Positions 48,690 through 59,848 of a DNA stretch of 64,000 bases are shown here, in pieces. Positions within the stretch are counted from its first letter, which is position 1. Every line of letters starts with the position of its first letter. Below the pieces are notes generated by a model, which did no database searches, was not told where the DNA came from, and saw only the letters and a program-made list of their open reading frames with translations. A program made the position numbers and the translations under genes. Source of the stretch: Loxodes magnus (lineage: Eukaryota; Ciliophora; Karyorelictea; Loxodida; Loxodidae); assembly GCA_946699065.1 (NCBI GenBank), contig CAMPDV010000247.1, forward strand, positions 62,001 through 126,000. Reading direction: 5' to 3'.

Positions 48690-49124
48690 TTATTAATTAA
48701 TTAAAATATAATAGTTTCAATATTTAAGAATATTGAGACAAGTTGCAATAAATCTAGCTTAGACTATAAATATTACAAATATGTTGAAAGATAAAAATTT
48801 GTAAATGCCAATCAAGCTTCTTTTTGTTCTTTCTCTATCATATATTTTTATTTATTTTCTTGATGAAATTTGTCTTTTTTTTCTTCTAGAAACTCTTCTA
48901 AAAGCTCATCTTGTAGTTTAAACTTTCAGTAAGCTTTTTTAGTAATTTAGAATGAAAGATTTTGATTAATTTGTCTATTTTAGGAATTTGATTCTTTGAA
49001 AAATGTTTTTTTATATAGTTTTAGTCATAAAGAATTAGTTCCTTCTTGTCTTTTTCTTTAAAAGCTTTATGACTTTCAAGTTCCTCAATAATGTCTGAAT
49101 AGTATTAGCAATCAAAAACATGAT
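48690..49124 (-). mobile_element. LINE 3'-end fragment, near-identical to 59849-60283
   Basis: 435 bp that match 59849-60283 with about six differences, then abruptly lower similarity beyond 49124. On the minus strand it encodes the LINE C-terminal region (HVFDCQYYSDIIEELESHK, later KFKLQDELLEEFLEEK) followed by a 3' end in (TTAA)n. Beyond the break the sequence still reads DEAYHVFDC against DETDHIFDC in the other copy but is otherwise different, so the copy is chimeric or heavily rearranged. Confidence 0.7.
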
Positions 49125-49639
49125 AAGCTTCATCATTTGATTCTCTTTATTAGGTGTTTTTTCATTAATATGCTTTTAATCTTTCTTAGTTACTAAAGTA
49201 TCTAAACTACTTTTAAGCTTTATTTTTTCAATTTTTAATTTAGTAAATAGTTACTTATTGTTTTTATCTTTATGTTAATTATTAAGTTTTTGCATTTCTT
49301 TTATATTGTAATGCTCTGTTTTTGGTAAATTTTTCTTTGTATTTAGCTCATGTAAAGAATTTCTAAAGGAAAGTACTGTCTAGGATTTTAATATTCTGAT
49401 TTATTTATTTTCGAAACACTTTTTTTTATTAACTATCTTTTAAGTGTAAATGTTAGAGACTTTGAGTATGAATAAAAAATATTGTCTTATCAAAGATATA
49501 GATGTAATAGTGTTAGTGATAAGGTTTTTTTTAGTATCTGTTGTTTAAATAACTACTTACATTTTTTTATATTAAAAGAGGTAGTATTAAGTAAGAAACC
49601 AGCAAAGCTAAATATAAACCTTTGAAGCAAAAATAATAG
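49125..49639 (-). other. Possible coding remnant upstream of the LINE fragment
   Basis: A minus-strand frame reads LNNQHKDKNNKQLFTKLK and LDTLVTKKDQKHINEKTP, Lys/Asn-rich with protein character, and ends up out of frame with the LINE C-terminal part. It is probably the 5' portion of a diverged LINE or another element. Confidence 0.3.
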
Positions 49640-50520
49640 ATAACTTTTAATAATAATAATAATAATATACTTAAAGTTAGTAGAGTTTTGCATTCTCTGG
49701 AATTGCAACCAGTTCCTGCGGACATTTTTTTTAACGTGGGTGTGATCCACGACCTTTTTATTAAGTGGAAGGTTACCACTGTAACCGTTCAAGTGGTCTT
49801 GCAAAAAGCTTTTATTTGTAGATCCCTGTTGGAGTTATTCATAGTTTATTGAGTTGCCTCCATGTTCTTTTCTGCTCTTATTCGTTTATTTTCTTTCATT
49901 ATCAACAGTTTTTTAAAATATCTTGATTTGATTTGCAACATCAGCAAAGTTTGTATTATTGTCTTTATTTCGTTCTTTTTTATGATAATTTATTTTCTAT
50001 TTTTTCTAATCTTTTAATGAAACTTGTAGCAATCATTTCTTTTTCTGGATTCAATTCTGTTTTTAATTCTATTGGTATTTTTTCTATTTCCATTTTTGTG
50101 TCGTATTTAAAATTTTATTATGATTAAGTTCAGAGTTATTCTTCCGTTATTAATTTGCTACAAATAAGTAATCTTCTAAGTATTAGTAATTAGTTGTTCT
50201 AATCTTCTATGTTACTCATTAGTTCCCGTATTTTTTCGCCTAAGTTTTAAGTTGTTTCTTCATAATTTGAGATTAATTTTTACATTTGGTCTAATTAAAT
50301 TTAAAGTTTTTGATTAGTTTCGTTTTTAGGTTAACTTATCTCTATTTATCCTACCATAACTTTACCTTCTGAAGAAGAGCTTGACTCCTCCTATTGTTAT
50401 TATTTTTTCTACATTTCTTTTGCCGCTTTTCTCTTTAGGTTTCTAAGTTAATTTTTTGAGAGTCGAAGAGATTAATCCATTTTTTTTTCCTCAACTGGAA
50501 AAATTTATATAACTTTTAAT
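49640..50520 (-). mobile_element. ORF1-only retroposon, copy B, with 12-bp target-site duplication
   Basis: Direct repeat ATAACTTTTAAT at 49640-49651 and 50509-50520. (TAA)n tail at the low end, A-run then ATG at 50480 at the 5' end. Closely similar to copy A over its whole length, including the region from FKYDTKMEIEKIPIELK to the knuckle. The knuckle is C-W-C-C-KSNQ-D-ILKN-C: the zinc-binding His of copy A (CAT) is Asp (GAT) here, so this copy should not form a normal CCHC finger. The stem CGTGG/CCACG is kept. Confidence 0.85.
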
Positions 50521-51939
50521 TAAGCACACAGATTTTATGAACTACATAGATTATTTAGCTATATAGGAGTAATTGAATTATCTAATATTAGAAATCTACA
50601 TTACTAGATATTCGAAAAATAGTTTATAAATATTATCTCTTAGAATTTAGAAATATATTGGCTTCTAAACGCACTATGTCCAAATTAAGAACAAATAAGC
50701 TAAAAATCATTAAAGCCATCTTGCCAGTAATAAAATTGTTAATAAGAAATATAAGATATGAGCCTTATGCTAGGGAAACATTATTTTAGATAATATAAAA
50801 ACAAAACAAAGTTTTATATTTTTCTGACCTAAATCATTAGATAATAAGAAGTTTGAAATCAAATTGAGAAATTAACTTGAAATTTTTAGTTAAACATAAA
50901 GCGCTTTCTGCAATTTAAAACCAGTTTCAATGAAATAAAATTAGTTCCAATTAAAGAAATAACTAAAAATAAAAAGAAGCAAAGAAAGGCAAATATCTGG
51001 GAACAAGTTATAGATTAAACAACAATTTTTTGGCTTAACATGCATTTAGATGGCCTTTATCTTAGCATTCTTCATATTAAAAGCCTTAATTATAAATATT
51101 CTTGCTAGTTTATTGACTCTTTTAATTTAAAATCTAAAAAGCAAAATAGTAGTATGATTATTAAAATAGTGAAGAAAAGAAGCTAATGTAAGAACTAGCT
51201 ATAATAATAATTAATAAAAGAAATTGCTCCAAAACTATAAATAAAGCAAAATAATAATAAGTAAAATAATATTTAATTAAACATAGTTAACTATATTGCT
51301 AATATCACTTAATACTTTGAAAGCTTTAATAAATCTTTTAATTAAAAAGAGTTTTTATTTAATAAACAAATAAAATATTCTTATTTAAAAAGATCAAATT
51401 TGAATAATTAAAAACCTTATATAAAATCCTATTTCTACTAGTACAAGCTGAGCAGTAGCATAAAAAATAAATAATAAGTAAGTAATAGCTAGTAAAATAG
51501 AAGAAATTAGACTAATAAATATTAGAAAATTATTCGATATAGCAAAAATTAAAATTTTTATGCTAAAAGAATTTATTTCAGCTAATGAAAAGACAGTAAG
51601 TTTGAAAGATTTGTGAGATTAAATTAAAAGTATAAATATACATTATAAATATGTTCTAAACAAGAAAAAATACTCTCTAAAAGTAAATAGTAATTGGCGT
51701 AGATAGACCTAATATCAGTTTTTTGCATAGCATAAAAACCTTCAAGGGATTCATGAAGAAACTCTTAATCATTAAAGAAATGTAAGATTGAATCAAAGAA
51801 AGAATGAACAAACTATGTAAAATGGTAAGAAGCAATTTATTTCATTAAATGGAAATTGAAAAACAAAATTTAAGAAAAGATAATTTACGAAAGACAAAAG
51901 AAAGAATAAGTAAGAATATATAATTAAGTCTAAATAAAT
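50521..51939. other. AT-rich spacer
   Basis: No gene or repeat recognised between retroposon copies B and H. Confidence 0.35.
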
Positions 51940-52560
51940 AAACTGAAATTGAAAAATTTATAGCACTTTTTACACAAATGCTTTTGAGAGTTACAATAGT
52001 ACATATTCTTGCTTGTAGCTTGGATTTAATTCTGAATCTATTTTCACCTTCAATTATCATTGGATCATTCTTTAATTCTTTCAGTTCCTTTTAACGCTTT
52101 AATTTGTACTTGTTTTCTTCTATTTTTTATAACTTGTTGATTAGCTCTTTCTACTTCTATTGCTAGTTTTGAGATTAACTGCTCTAGTCTTGTGAAATAT
52201 CTCAAAATTCATTAAGGTTTCTTTCTTTGGTCATGAGTCTCGATTCTATTTCTTCTGCAAGTTCAAATTTTTTCATTAACTTTTTATTATCTTTCTTCAA
52301 TTTTTTTACCTCTTCCTGGAGGTCCAGCACCACTTTAATCAGCTAATCTTAGTTTATTTATTATTACGTGGTGAGATTCGAGGTTTCCAATCGCATTATA
52401 TTTTAGGCCTATTTCCAAGGTTTTTTTTCAGAGGTGGGAGACTCATTCTGATGGGTGACCTTTTTGATACCCTTTTCCTGGTCCAAGCTTTATAGGATGT
52501 AGTTAACTCCTGCCTTTTTGGAGCCGCGAAGAATTCTGGTTTGAATCCTAACATTTTTTT
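51940..52560 (-). mobile_element. ORF1-only retroposon, copy H (decayed)
   Basis: The minus strand begins at the ATG at 52554 with MLGFKPEFFAAPKRQELT, matching the leader pattern of copies E and F (G-F-K...FF-x-AP). A frame change leads into a coiled coil (LDLQEEVKKLKKDNKKLMK), then after another shift a knuckle-like C-NSQK-H-LCKK-C lacking the first Cys in frame. The leader is GC-rich for the window. No target-site duplication or tail identified. Confidence 0.55.
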
Positions 52561-53269
52561 AAATTCTATTGAATGTAAAAATTAATTTTTATGGAATATG
52601 AAATTAAATAATCATTTTATCTAAATTTAAAATATTTTTTAAATAAGCCATGCTTATTGAAAAAGTGGATCTTGAGTGTTTCTTTCAAATTTAGAATTTT
52701 TAAGTTATTTACAGTCTTTTTCAATCATATTATAAATAGAAATTTAGAAAAAATTAAAAGTGAAAGCCACAGTTAAATGTTATAAATAGGAATTTCAAGT
52801 TTACTTAATTAGAAATTAAAAAAAAGAAGATTTCTTATTATTTATTAAAAGTTTTGTATTTAGATAGTTTTAAATAATTCATATATGCAACATTAAAAAT
52901 TTATTTTTAATTCTTTTGTTTCTTAATAAAAACATTTTATATTAAATTTTTAGTTTAATTGAGATAAATTTAGTTAGTTTCTTCTATAAATAAATAACTA
53001 GTAATATTAGTTTGAAAATATCGTTAAAAATTTGTTTTGTCTTGTAATTATTAAGTAATTACATACTCTTCTAATAAAACATTTTTAACTAATAAAGCTT
53101 TCCTTTTTATCTTAATCATAGATATATTCATAAAATCACTAATAAATTAAATTAACATAGTTAAGGTTTTTTTAAGATCTTATACTAAAGGTGGATATTT
53201 TAAAATATATATGACATGCTATTATGTTTAAATAAGTAAGAACAATCCTACAACTGAGATTATTTAAAC

Positions 53270-53530
53270 CCTGTACCAGGAGGAGCGACGAATTAAGTAA
53301 GAATCTGGGTAGAATCCAAAAAGAAATTTTCATGAAATCAAATAGCACTGATGAAAGATACCAGATGATTAGGTCTCTTAAGACATCACTCTGACCAAGA
53401 CCTATTAGAAGACCGGATTTCCAAAATAGTGATAGCACTTGGGTAACCTCTAATAAGAAATGTTTATAAATTTAAAAACTTAATTTAAAGAGTTACGAAC
53501 TAATAAGTGCTACGTATCCCATAATCTAAT
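53270..53530 (+). repeat. Dispersed repeat R2, copy 2
   Basis: Aligns with 13600-13870 in the same orientation, strongest around GATGAAAGATACCAGATGATT and near the 3' block AATAAGTGCTACGT. It lies just upstream of retroposon copy E. No ORF evident. Confidence 0.5.
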
Positions 53531-53640
53531 TGATTTATTATTTTTATATACAAGATTTACAAATAATTTTAGTGTAAATAAATATAGCTTGATAAATATA
53601 ATTATTTCCTTATTTAAAAGCAAGCCAAATTATTTACTTT

Positions 53641-54631
53641 AAGATTATTATTCTATAAAAATATGGTAGAAGGTTTCAAAAAGGGCTTCTATACCACCTC
53701 TTTCTAAGCTAAAAAGGAAGAGAGGAAGCAGGAAACCTAAATTTCTAAACACCACACGTCATCTTCCAAAACCAAACCTTCTTCTTAAACCATATAGGAG
53801 CAACTCTAAACAACACCCCCCAGACAACCCTAGAAACACTAACATGCAACAATATTGACTGAGGACCTTCCCAAGAAGCAAAAGATTAGTAACTTTCAGG
53901 CCTAGATTAGGACATTCAACCCCTACATGGACCTCGGAGATCTCAATAAAGAACAAATCTTAGGAATGACGAAGGAGGAAATGGCTAAGCTTATCTTAGC
54001 ATTAATAGGAAAAAATAAAGACCTGGAAAAACAGATTGAAGAACTAGCTCAAGAATAGCAAGAGCATTTAGAAGATGAGGAAACCCATGCTCCTAGAAAC
54101 AAAAACTAAGCTGCCATGAATATTCGAATTGACGAATTCGACAGGCAGTTGGAATAGCTATATGATATGAACGAGAACATGCACATCAAGTTAGAGAAAA
54201 TTGAAAACAATATTAACCTTAAAATGGAGAATATCAAGAATGATATCAAGATCTAGACAGCACACTCCGTTCCAATGGAGTTGGAAGAGGTCTAGAATAA
54301 ACAAATTGAATTAACTAAAGAAAGATACTTTAAGAAAAAATGCTTTATCTGTGGAAGAATAAACCATCTCTGAAGGAAATGCAGATAAAGAAAAGAGATA
54401 CAAAAGAAAATTTGAAACGAACTAACCTAATTCTACCCAACTAGCAGTGGGAATATTTACAGGAAGAAAAGCAATATTCGGAGCAATCCACTGCGAAGAC
54501 TTGAAAGTGACTGGAGGAACAGACCACCAAGAGTTCAAGTACCTATCAGTTGGATAGGGAGTAGGAAACTATTAAGAAAACAATCCCTTCTCTGAATAAC
54601 TTTAATTTAATTTAAAAGATTATTATTCTAT
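53641..54631 (+). mobile_element. ORF1-only retroposon, copy E, intact, with 16-bp target-site duplication
   Basis: Perfect direct repeat AAGATTATTATTCTAT at 53641-53656 and 54616-54631. The 5' end is a few A then ATGGTAGAAGG; the 3' tail is (TTTAA)n. The element is essentially one ORF plus a short tail. It is closely related to copy D, which sits 8 kb away in inverse orientation. The perfect duplication and open ORF suggest a young insertion. Confidence 0.9.
53663..54595 (+). CDS. Intact retroposon ORF1-like zinc-knuckle protein (copy E)
   Basis: 310 residues from ATG to TGA. Leader MVEGFKKGFYTTSFQAKK, a Pro/Thr/Gln-rich stretch, MDLGDLNKEQILGMTKEEM, a coiled coil (IGKNKDLEKQIEELAQEQ), the knuckle C-F-I-C-GRIN-H-LWRK-C, then KIWNELTQFYP and SSGNIYRKK. 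The Trp in HLWRKC and in KIWNEL are TGA here and TGG in copy D. Several Gln codons also swap TAA/TAG with CAA/CAG between the copies. Under any code with TGA as an unconditional stop the protein would be cut inside the knuckle. Expected role: RNA binding and particle formation; no enzyme domain. Confidence 0.85.
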
Positions 54632-56099
54632 CAATAAAACCATCTTAGAGTTTTTTTATAAAAAGTAGAATTTTTTATCTTGATAATTTTCTGCTCTTAA
54701 TAAATCATAAATTATATAAATATTAAAATATTATGAAATTAGTTATATTTTGAGTAAATTTAGAAGTTTTATAAAATAAAGAATTCTAAATCTTAACTAT
54801 AATTAATTGAAAAATAAAATCGAAATAAGAAATAGTTATTTGCATTATCTTAATCAAAAAATTATAAAATTAATCTTATAAAAATAAAGTACTTATTATC
54901 ATAATTATATTTAAAAGCTTATTATGAAAACTCTTTTTTATTAATGAAGCTGAGTAATTTAAACTAAATTATAATTAATATTGTATATTCATCTATAAGA
55001 TCTGCCTCAAAAATTAAATAGTTAATTAATATTTAAAATTTTTATTTTCCAAGAAGTATTAATTTAAAGATTTGAATCAAAAAAAAGTTAAAGATACTAT
55101 AAAATAGAATTAGATACTAAAAAATCTTAATTGTTAATAGAATATTTGATTAATATCAATTATACAAAATATTAAAAAAGAAATTTAAATTAAGCAAAGT
55201 CATTCAATATTTAATAATTCACTTTGCTTTCATGCCATTTCATTAAAATATTTTACTACAAATTATTTGCTATTTAAAGAAATTTACTCGTACTAATTTG
55301 AAATAGTTGAGTCGATTTCTTTTAACAAATCCTCCTAGAGTACATGTGTACCTGCAAACTAAATGTCATCTGCTTTGCCTTTTGTTGATTCATCTATCTT
55401 ACTATTCTATTAAGTAAATATATTGATAAATTTAATGAAAAAAGTTTGCTAAAAAATGAACAAAAAAATGATGCTATATTTGAATTAAATATACCGATTA
55501 ACTATCTATAAAGCATAATTTTTTAATTAAAGTATAACTATTTTTATTATATATCTAATTAACAATTTTCTTGCTAACTAATTTAAAAAATTAACTTTGG
55601 ATTTTATTTTAAAAGCTACTAATCTTAAGAATAATTTAAATAGCTATAACTATACTTTATATTTAAGTTAATTTAAATTAAACTGTCAATAATTAAAAAT
55701 AACTTACTATTTCTAATTATTTTAGATAATAGGTAAAAGTAATTTAGTTTTGGTTATAATTTCAATATGGTTAATCCTAATAGAAATATAAAAAGAAATA
55801 TATTAATATTTTGCATTTCTAATTTAATGTTAAATTATATTTGTTAAGTTTATAAAAATTTAAGAAATTTAGGATAAAATTGAAATTAGAAAGTAATATA
55901 GCTTGAAAATTAACATCCTTATAGATTGCTTTTATCATGTTATTATACTTTTTATTATTGTCAACTAAAAATTTTATTATTTTTGCATTTTCTGGGTTTT
56001 CATCAGACTGGCTATCTCTTTTTATCATGCTTGAATTATTCGTCTATTTTTTGTGGATATGGTTATCATTTCTTCTCCATCTTGATGAAATTTCTTCAG
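54632..56099. other. AT-rich spacer
   Basis: No gene, RNA or repeat copy recognised between retroposon copies E and F. Confidence 0.4.
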
Positions 56100-56969
56100 C
56101 TAACATTTTTTAATAATAATAATAATAATATACTAAATTAAAATGTTCGTATCTCCGGGGATTTTAAACCCCTTCAATACATACCTCCAGAGTTCGTTCC
56201 TTGAGGTTTAAAATAAAAGTTCGGGACTCCCAGTTTTTTTGGAGTTCTGGCACTCCCTTGAAAAAGCCTCCTTCTAAATATTCTTCCATCCTTGTCTACA
56301 TAAATTCTTGAAAGTTCTCTCCAAATCTCTTCACTGTTTCTTCTCTGTTTATCCAAATATATCTTGCATCTCTTGTATGTGTGGAATTTTGATTTGCACA
56401 GGTAGCACAGCTTGACGATCCTTCTGGGAGGAGTTATCTCTAAGGGTTTTGTGTATTCTAGTTCCATTTTATTTTCAGCTAAAGTTTAAGGTTAAATTCT
56501 TTTTTCTCCCAAAAGTTTCACTTCGATTTCCTGTTTCATTAATCTTTCTTCATTGTTTTAACTTTTCTATAGTAATTTTTAGTTTTCTTTCTTTAATATT
56601 TAAACTTCTTCTTATAGGTTACGGATAGATTTCATAAGTTATTCTATTATTAGGTATTCATCATTTTTCTATTTCTACATTATTTTTTAGTTACCACTTT
56701 TCATGTAGTTGCTTGATCGTGGCTATGGGAGTAAAAAGTCTCGCTTGCTTTAGTCAGTTTCTGTTGATTTAATTTCTTATTCAATTTAAGATTATCTTTA
56801 TTTTTCTAAATTTGGGGGTTAAAGAGCCTAAGAAAATTATTATATTATTAAAGAAGACGTGGTAGGAGAAGAATTAGAAGTCTCTGGTTTTTTTTCCTTT
56901 TTCTATGGAGCTGGAAAAAAACCCTTCCTGAGACCTTCTGCCATTTTTTTATCCTAACATTTTTTAATA
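56100..56969 (-). mobile_element. ORF1-only retroposon, copy F, with 16-bp target-site duplication
   Basis: Perfect direct repeat CTAACATTTTTTAATA at 56100-56115 and 56954-56969. (TAA)n tail at the low end. Just before the tail lies a hairpin AGGGG-TTTAAAAT-CCCC. The leader resembles that of copies D/E (ATGGCAGAAGGTCTC against ATGGTAGAAGGTTTC), but the rest is a distinct subfamily. Confidence 0.9.
56174..56944 (-). CDS. Intact retroposon ORF1-like zinc-knuckle protein (copy F)
   Basis: 256 residues from the ATG at 56944 (MAEGLRKGFFPAPQKKEKK) to the TGA at 56174-56176, which here I take as the stop because it follows the C-terminal motif region. Coiled coil (QLMKSIRNLQEEVQILKK), knuckle C-Y-L-C-KSKF-H-TYKR-C, then EEIWRELSRIYVDKDGRIF, matching W-x-E-L...Y...G-x-I in the other copies. 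The half after 56467 in standard code is free of TAA/TAG, so only the C-terminal 97 residues would be seen by a standard ORF search. Reading on through the TGA as Trp would run into the hairpin and tail. Confidence 0.85.
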
Positions 56970-57264
56970 GACTCTATTGTTATTTATATAAAATCTACGA
57001 ATTGACTTCAAGTTCTTTTATCTTTTTATCTTTAAAATTTTTAAACTAAAACAGCATTTTATTAGATGCTTAAAAGAACTGCAATATCATTATTTATATT
57101 TTTAGTTCTTTATTGAAGATTATATATTTTAAGCTTTTCCAAAATGTTACTATTTTCATTTTTAAATCTATACTTTATTATTTAAGTTGTTCCAATGTCA
57201 ATCTTAAGCATAGCAATTATTATTGTAACTCCCTCAATTCTAAACTTCAGTATTATATAAAAAT

Positions 57265-57366
57265 ATGGATGTCGTATGGTCAGGAGAACTTGAGGGTAAT
57301 ATTGTACAGTGTATACTGCATTGTGAGTAATCTTGCACTAGATGCCACCATGGATAAGATTGGATA
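57265..57366 (+). repeat. Dispersed repeat R1, copy 2 (short)
   Basis: Contains GTCAGGAGAACT, then GTGTATACTGCATTG, GAGTAATCTTGCACTAGATG, matching the other R1 copies, and ends after about 100 bp where they continue. Confidence 0.6.
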
Positions 57367-58394
57367 ATAGAGTATGATAAAATCTATAATTTAACTTATT
57401 TATTTTATTTAATCAAGCACAAAAATGTTACTCAAATTGTTATTTATATTTTGCTAGTTTTGATAAATCTTTAATGAATTCTTATTTTTCAAATCTAAAG
57501 TCCAGAAATCGTATTTTTATTAAAACTTTTACTCAATTATAAATAATTATTTTAGTCTTATTAAGTTAATAGTTTGAAAATTTTTGTATTTAAAAATAAT
57601 CTTTCACCTTTGTATAACTAAAACTACTAATAAGCAAATTTATAAAAATTTTTATTTATAATATACGTTCAAGTTCTATCTTATAAAATAACTAGAACTC
57701 AAATTTGAATCATAATAGGTAAATTTAGATTGCTTCTTAAACATATTTTATGAATATCTAAAATAGTCAAAATTCTTTTTTATAAATGTTTTATTTTAAT
57801 TTAGCTAAAATATATATTTTTTATACTTATTCTATTTTCTTGAAACATACTTGTTATCACATTGAATAACTTTTTTCCTACTATTATTAGAAAAAAAAAT
57901 GTATAATTAAAAGAAATAATGGAGGAAAAATTAAAAGGGATAGGGATTAGGTGAAGCTAGATACATTTAAAATTACTACTAGCAGTAAATATAATTTCTT
58001 ATTTAGTCATGATAATTCTATTAAAAGTGGTGCTACGTTATTTAGTATAATAAGTAATATAATATTATTACAACAGAAAATTAAATATATATTATACTTA
58101 AAATTAATTAGGGATATTAAAAATTCAACTATTTTTAAATGAGATAAACTGTTTATAGGATTAAATTGTTTATTAATAAGCTAATTATTTAATAAATAGT
58201 TACATTAATTTTATTACTTAATTCTAATATAATCTCAAGTTTTTAAACTATACTCCATTTTATATCTAGTGGATAGCAAATTTATGAAAGGCCAAAATGA
58301 TAAGCAAAGTTTCTTAGTTAATAGATATAATTACTAATAGAAATTATTTCCCTCAAATTTAATCTCATGCTATTATCATTTTTTGTTGTAGCAT
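57367..58394. other. AT-rich spacer
   Basis: No supported features. Confidence 0.4.
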
Positions 58395-58945
58395 CAAACT
58401 TTAAAAGTATAAAATTGTATTCGAAATATTGATAGTTTTTGGTCTACAAAAAATGGTAGAAAAACTTTACACTATCTCCTCAAAGAATCAGAAATAACAG
58501 CAGAAGGAATAAGCATCAGAAAACTTAATATAAATTATTCCCCTTAAGGACATAACTAAAGAGCAAAACATTGGAATAGATATGAAATAAACGACTAAAA
58601 TCATTTTCTAATTAATAAGAGAAGTTGTTGATAAGAAAAGCAGTTGGAATAATTTTAGCATGTTGTCTAAATTCTTATATGGATAGAAATTTACAAACCT
58701 CCTGCTTTAATTCTAAAGAAAATTACGAATAAAAAATAGAAGACCCAAATAACAATTTACGATTCGTGACTCGGTAAAGTGAAAAGAAGCCGCTAAATGA
58801 GACTAAAAAATCAAGATCAAGAAGAAAAGTTAAATTAAGATAACTTTGTAATGATAGGACCAACAGCATCAATTCTTAGAAGTAGTCCTATTACAAAAAA
58901 TCTACCACTTTTAAGCAAACTTAAGGATTTAAAATGAGTCAAATT
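58395..58945 (+). CDS. Coding segment of unknown function
   Basis: One plus-strand frame has unusually clear protein character: DSFWSTKNGRKTLHYLLK, EGISIRKLNINYSPQGHN, AKHWNRYEINDQNHFLINK, WIEIYKPPALILKKI and MIGPTASILRSSPITKNL. Pro, Gly, His and Asp are well represented. Gln comes partly from TAA/TAG and Trp partly from TGA. No in-frame ATG is seen at its 5' side, so it is an internal exon, a 5'-truncated copy or a gene whose first exon is separated by an intron. A competing frame starts with an ATG at 58453 but is less protein-like. Family not recognised. Confidence 0.5.
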
Positions 58946-59667
58946 TAGAATATAAATATTTAATAAAGATATCTTTCATTCCTATAATTAATAACACTAT
59001 GGTCTTTCTTTATTTAAAAAAATGTGTTTATAAATTTATCATAAATATGAACTTGTTTTTGGCTTCCAATAAATAATCAACGATACTCTTCTTTCAGAAG
59101 TTGAAAATCCCAGGAATATTTAAGATAAATCATCAAATGAAGTTAAAAATGTTTTTATTTTTTATCTTTTCATTTAAATAAGATATTTCATCTATTAAAT
59201 GTTCAATTTAAATAATAAGATCTTATCTATATAACTAAATATAATATCTATAAAATAACAATATTTTAAAATAATCATTTTAAGATTTAATTTTTCGAGC
59301 TTAGATTATAAGTTTTTTTTGTTTAAAAAGCAAAATTAACTTAATTAACATAGCTTCAAGTTGATATATTAGAGATTATATTTTCTTCGAAAATTATTAT
59401 GTTTTAAGAGATCAAAATATAAGAAAAAAATTACTTTAAAATTTTATATAAAATGATTTCACACTTTCTAAGGATAAATTTAAATAGAACATATTATATT
59501 TTTATTATTAAATATTTATTAATCTTTTTTATATGCGGAGCACTGTTTATTCACTTTATGGTAATTTATATATAATAGACTCGAAAGACATGTTTTTTTA
59601 TGCGGTTAATTTATCTATCATATTTATGAAGTAATTTAGGTTTATTTTATAAATAAATTAAATAATT
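58946..59667. other. AT-rich spacer
   Basis: No supported features. Confidence 0.4.
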
Positions 59668-59800
59668 GAGCTCATAGCACCTGGTTTTTGTTCAACTCTT
59701 TCAATATTAATATTATTATAAGTGTTCTCATACTTCATGTTGTCATGCTAGCTGTCCAATAAGATTAACTACTAGTTCTACCGAACGCAGCAAGCATTCA
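59668..59800 (+). repeat. Dispersed repeat R3, copy 2
   Basis: Matches 4740-4870: TAGCACCT, AACTCTTTC, AATATTAATATTA, AAGTGTTCT and TCCAATAA in order, with small indels. It is immediately downstream of the 3' end of the LINE on the opposite strand. Confidence 0.4.
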
Positions 59801-59848
59801 TATATAATATATAATATATTATACTTAGCTGCTTTTAATATCGAAAAT

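Noticed and set aside
52370..52560. Apparent third copy of repeat R2 with a tRNA-like B-box (GGTTTGAATCC)
   Set aside because: On the minus strand it encodes the leader of retroposon copy H; the similarity to R2 is limited to a few short words.
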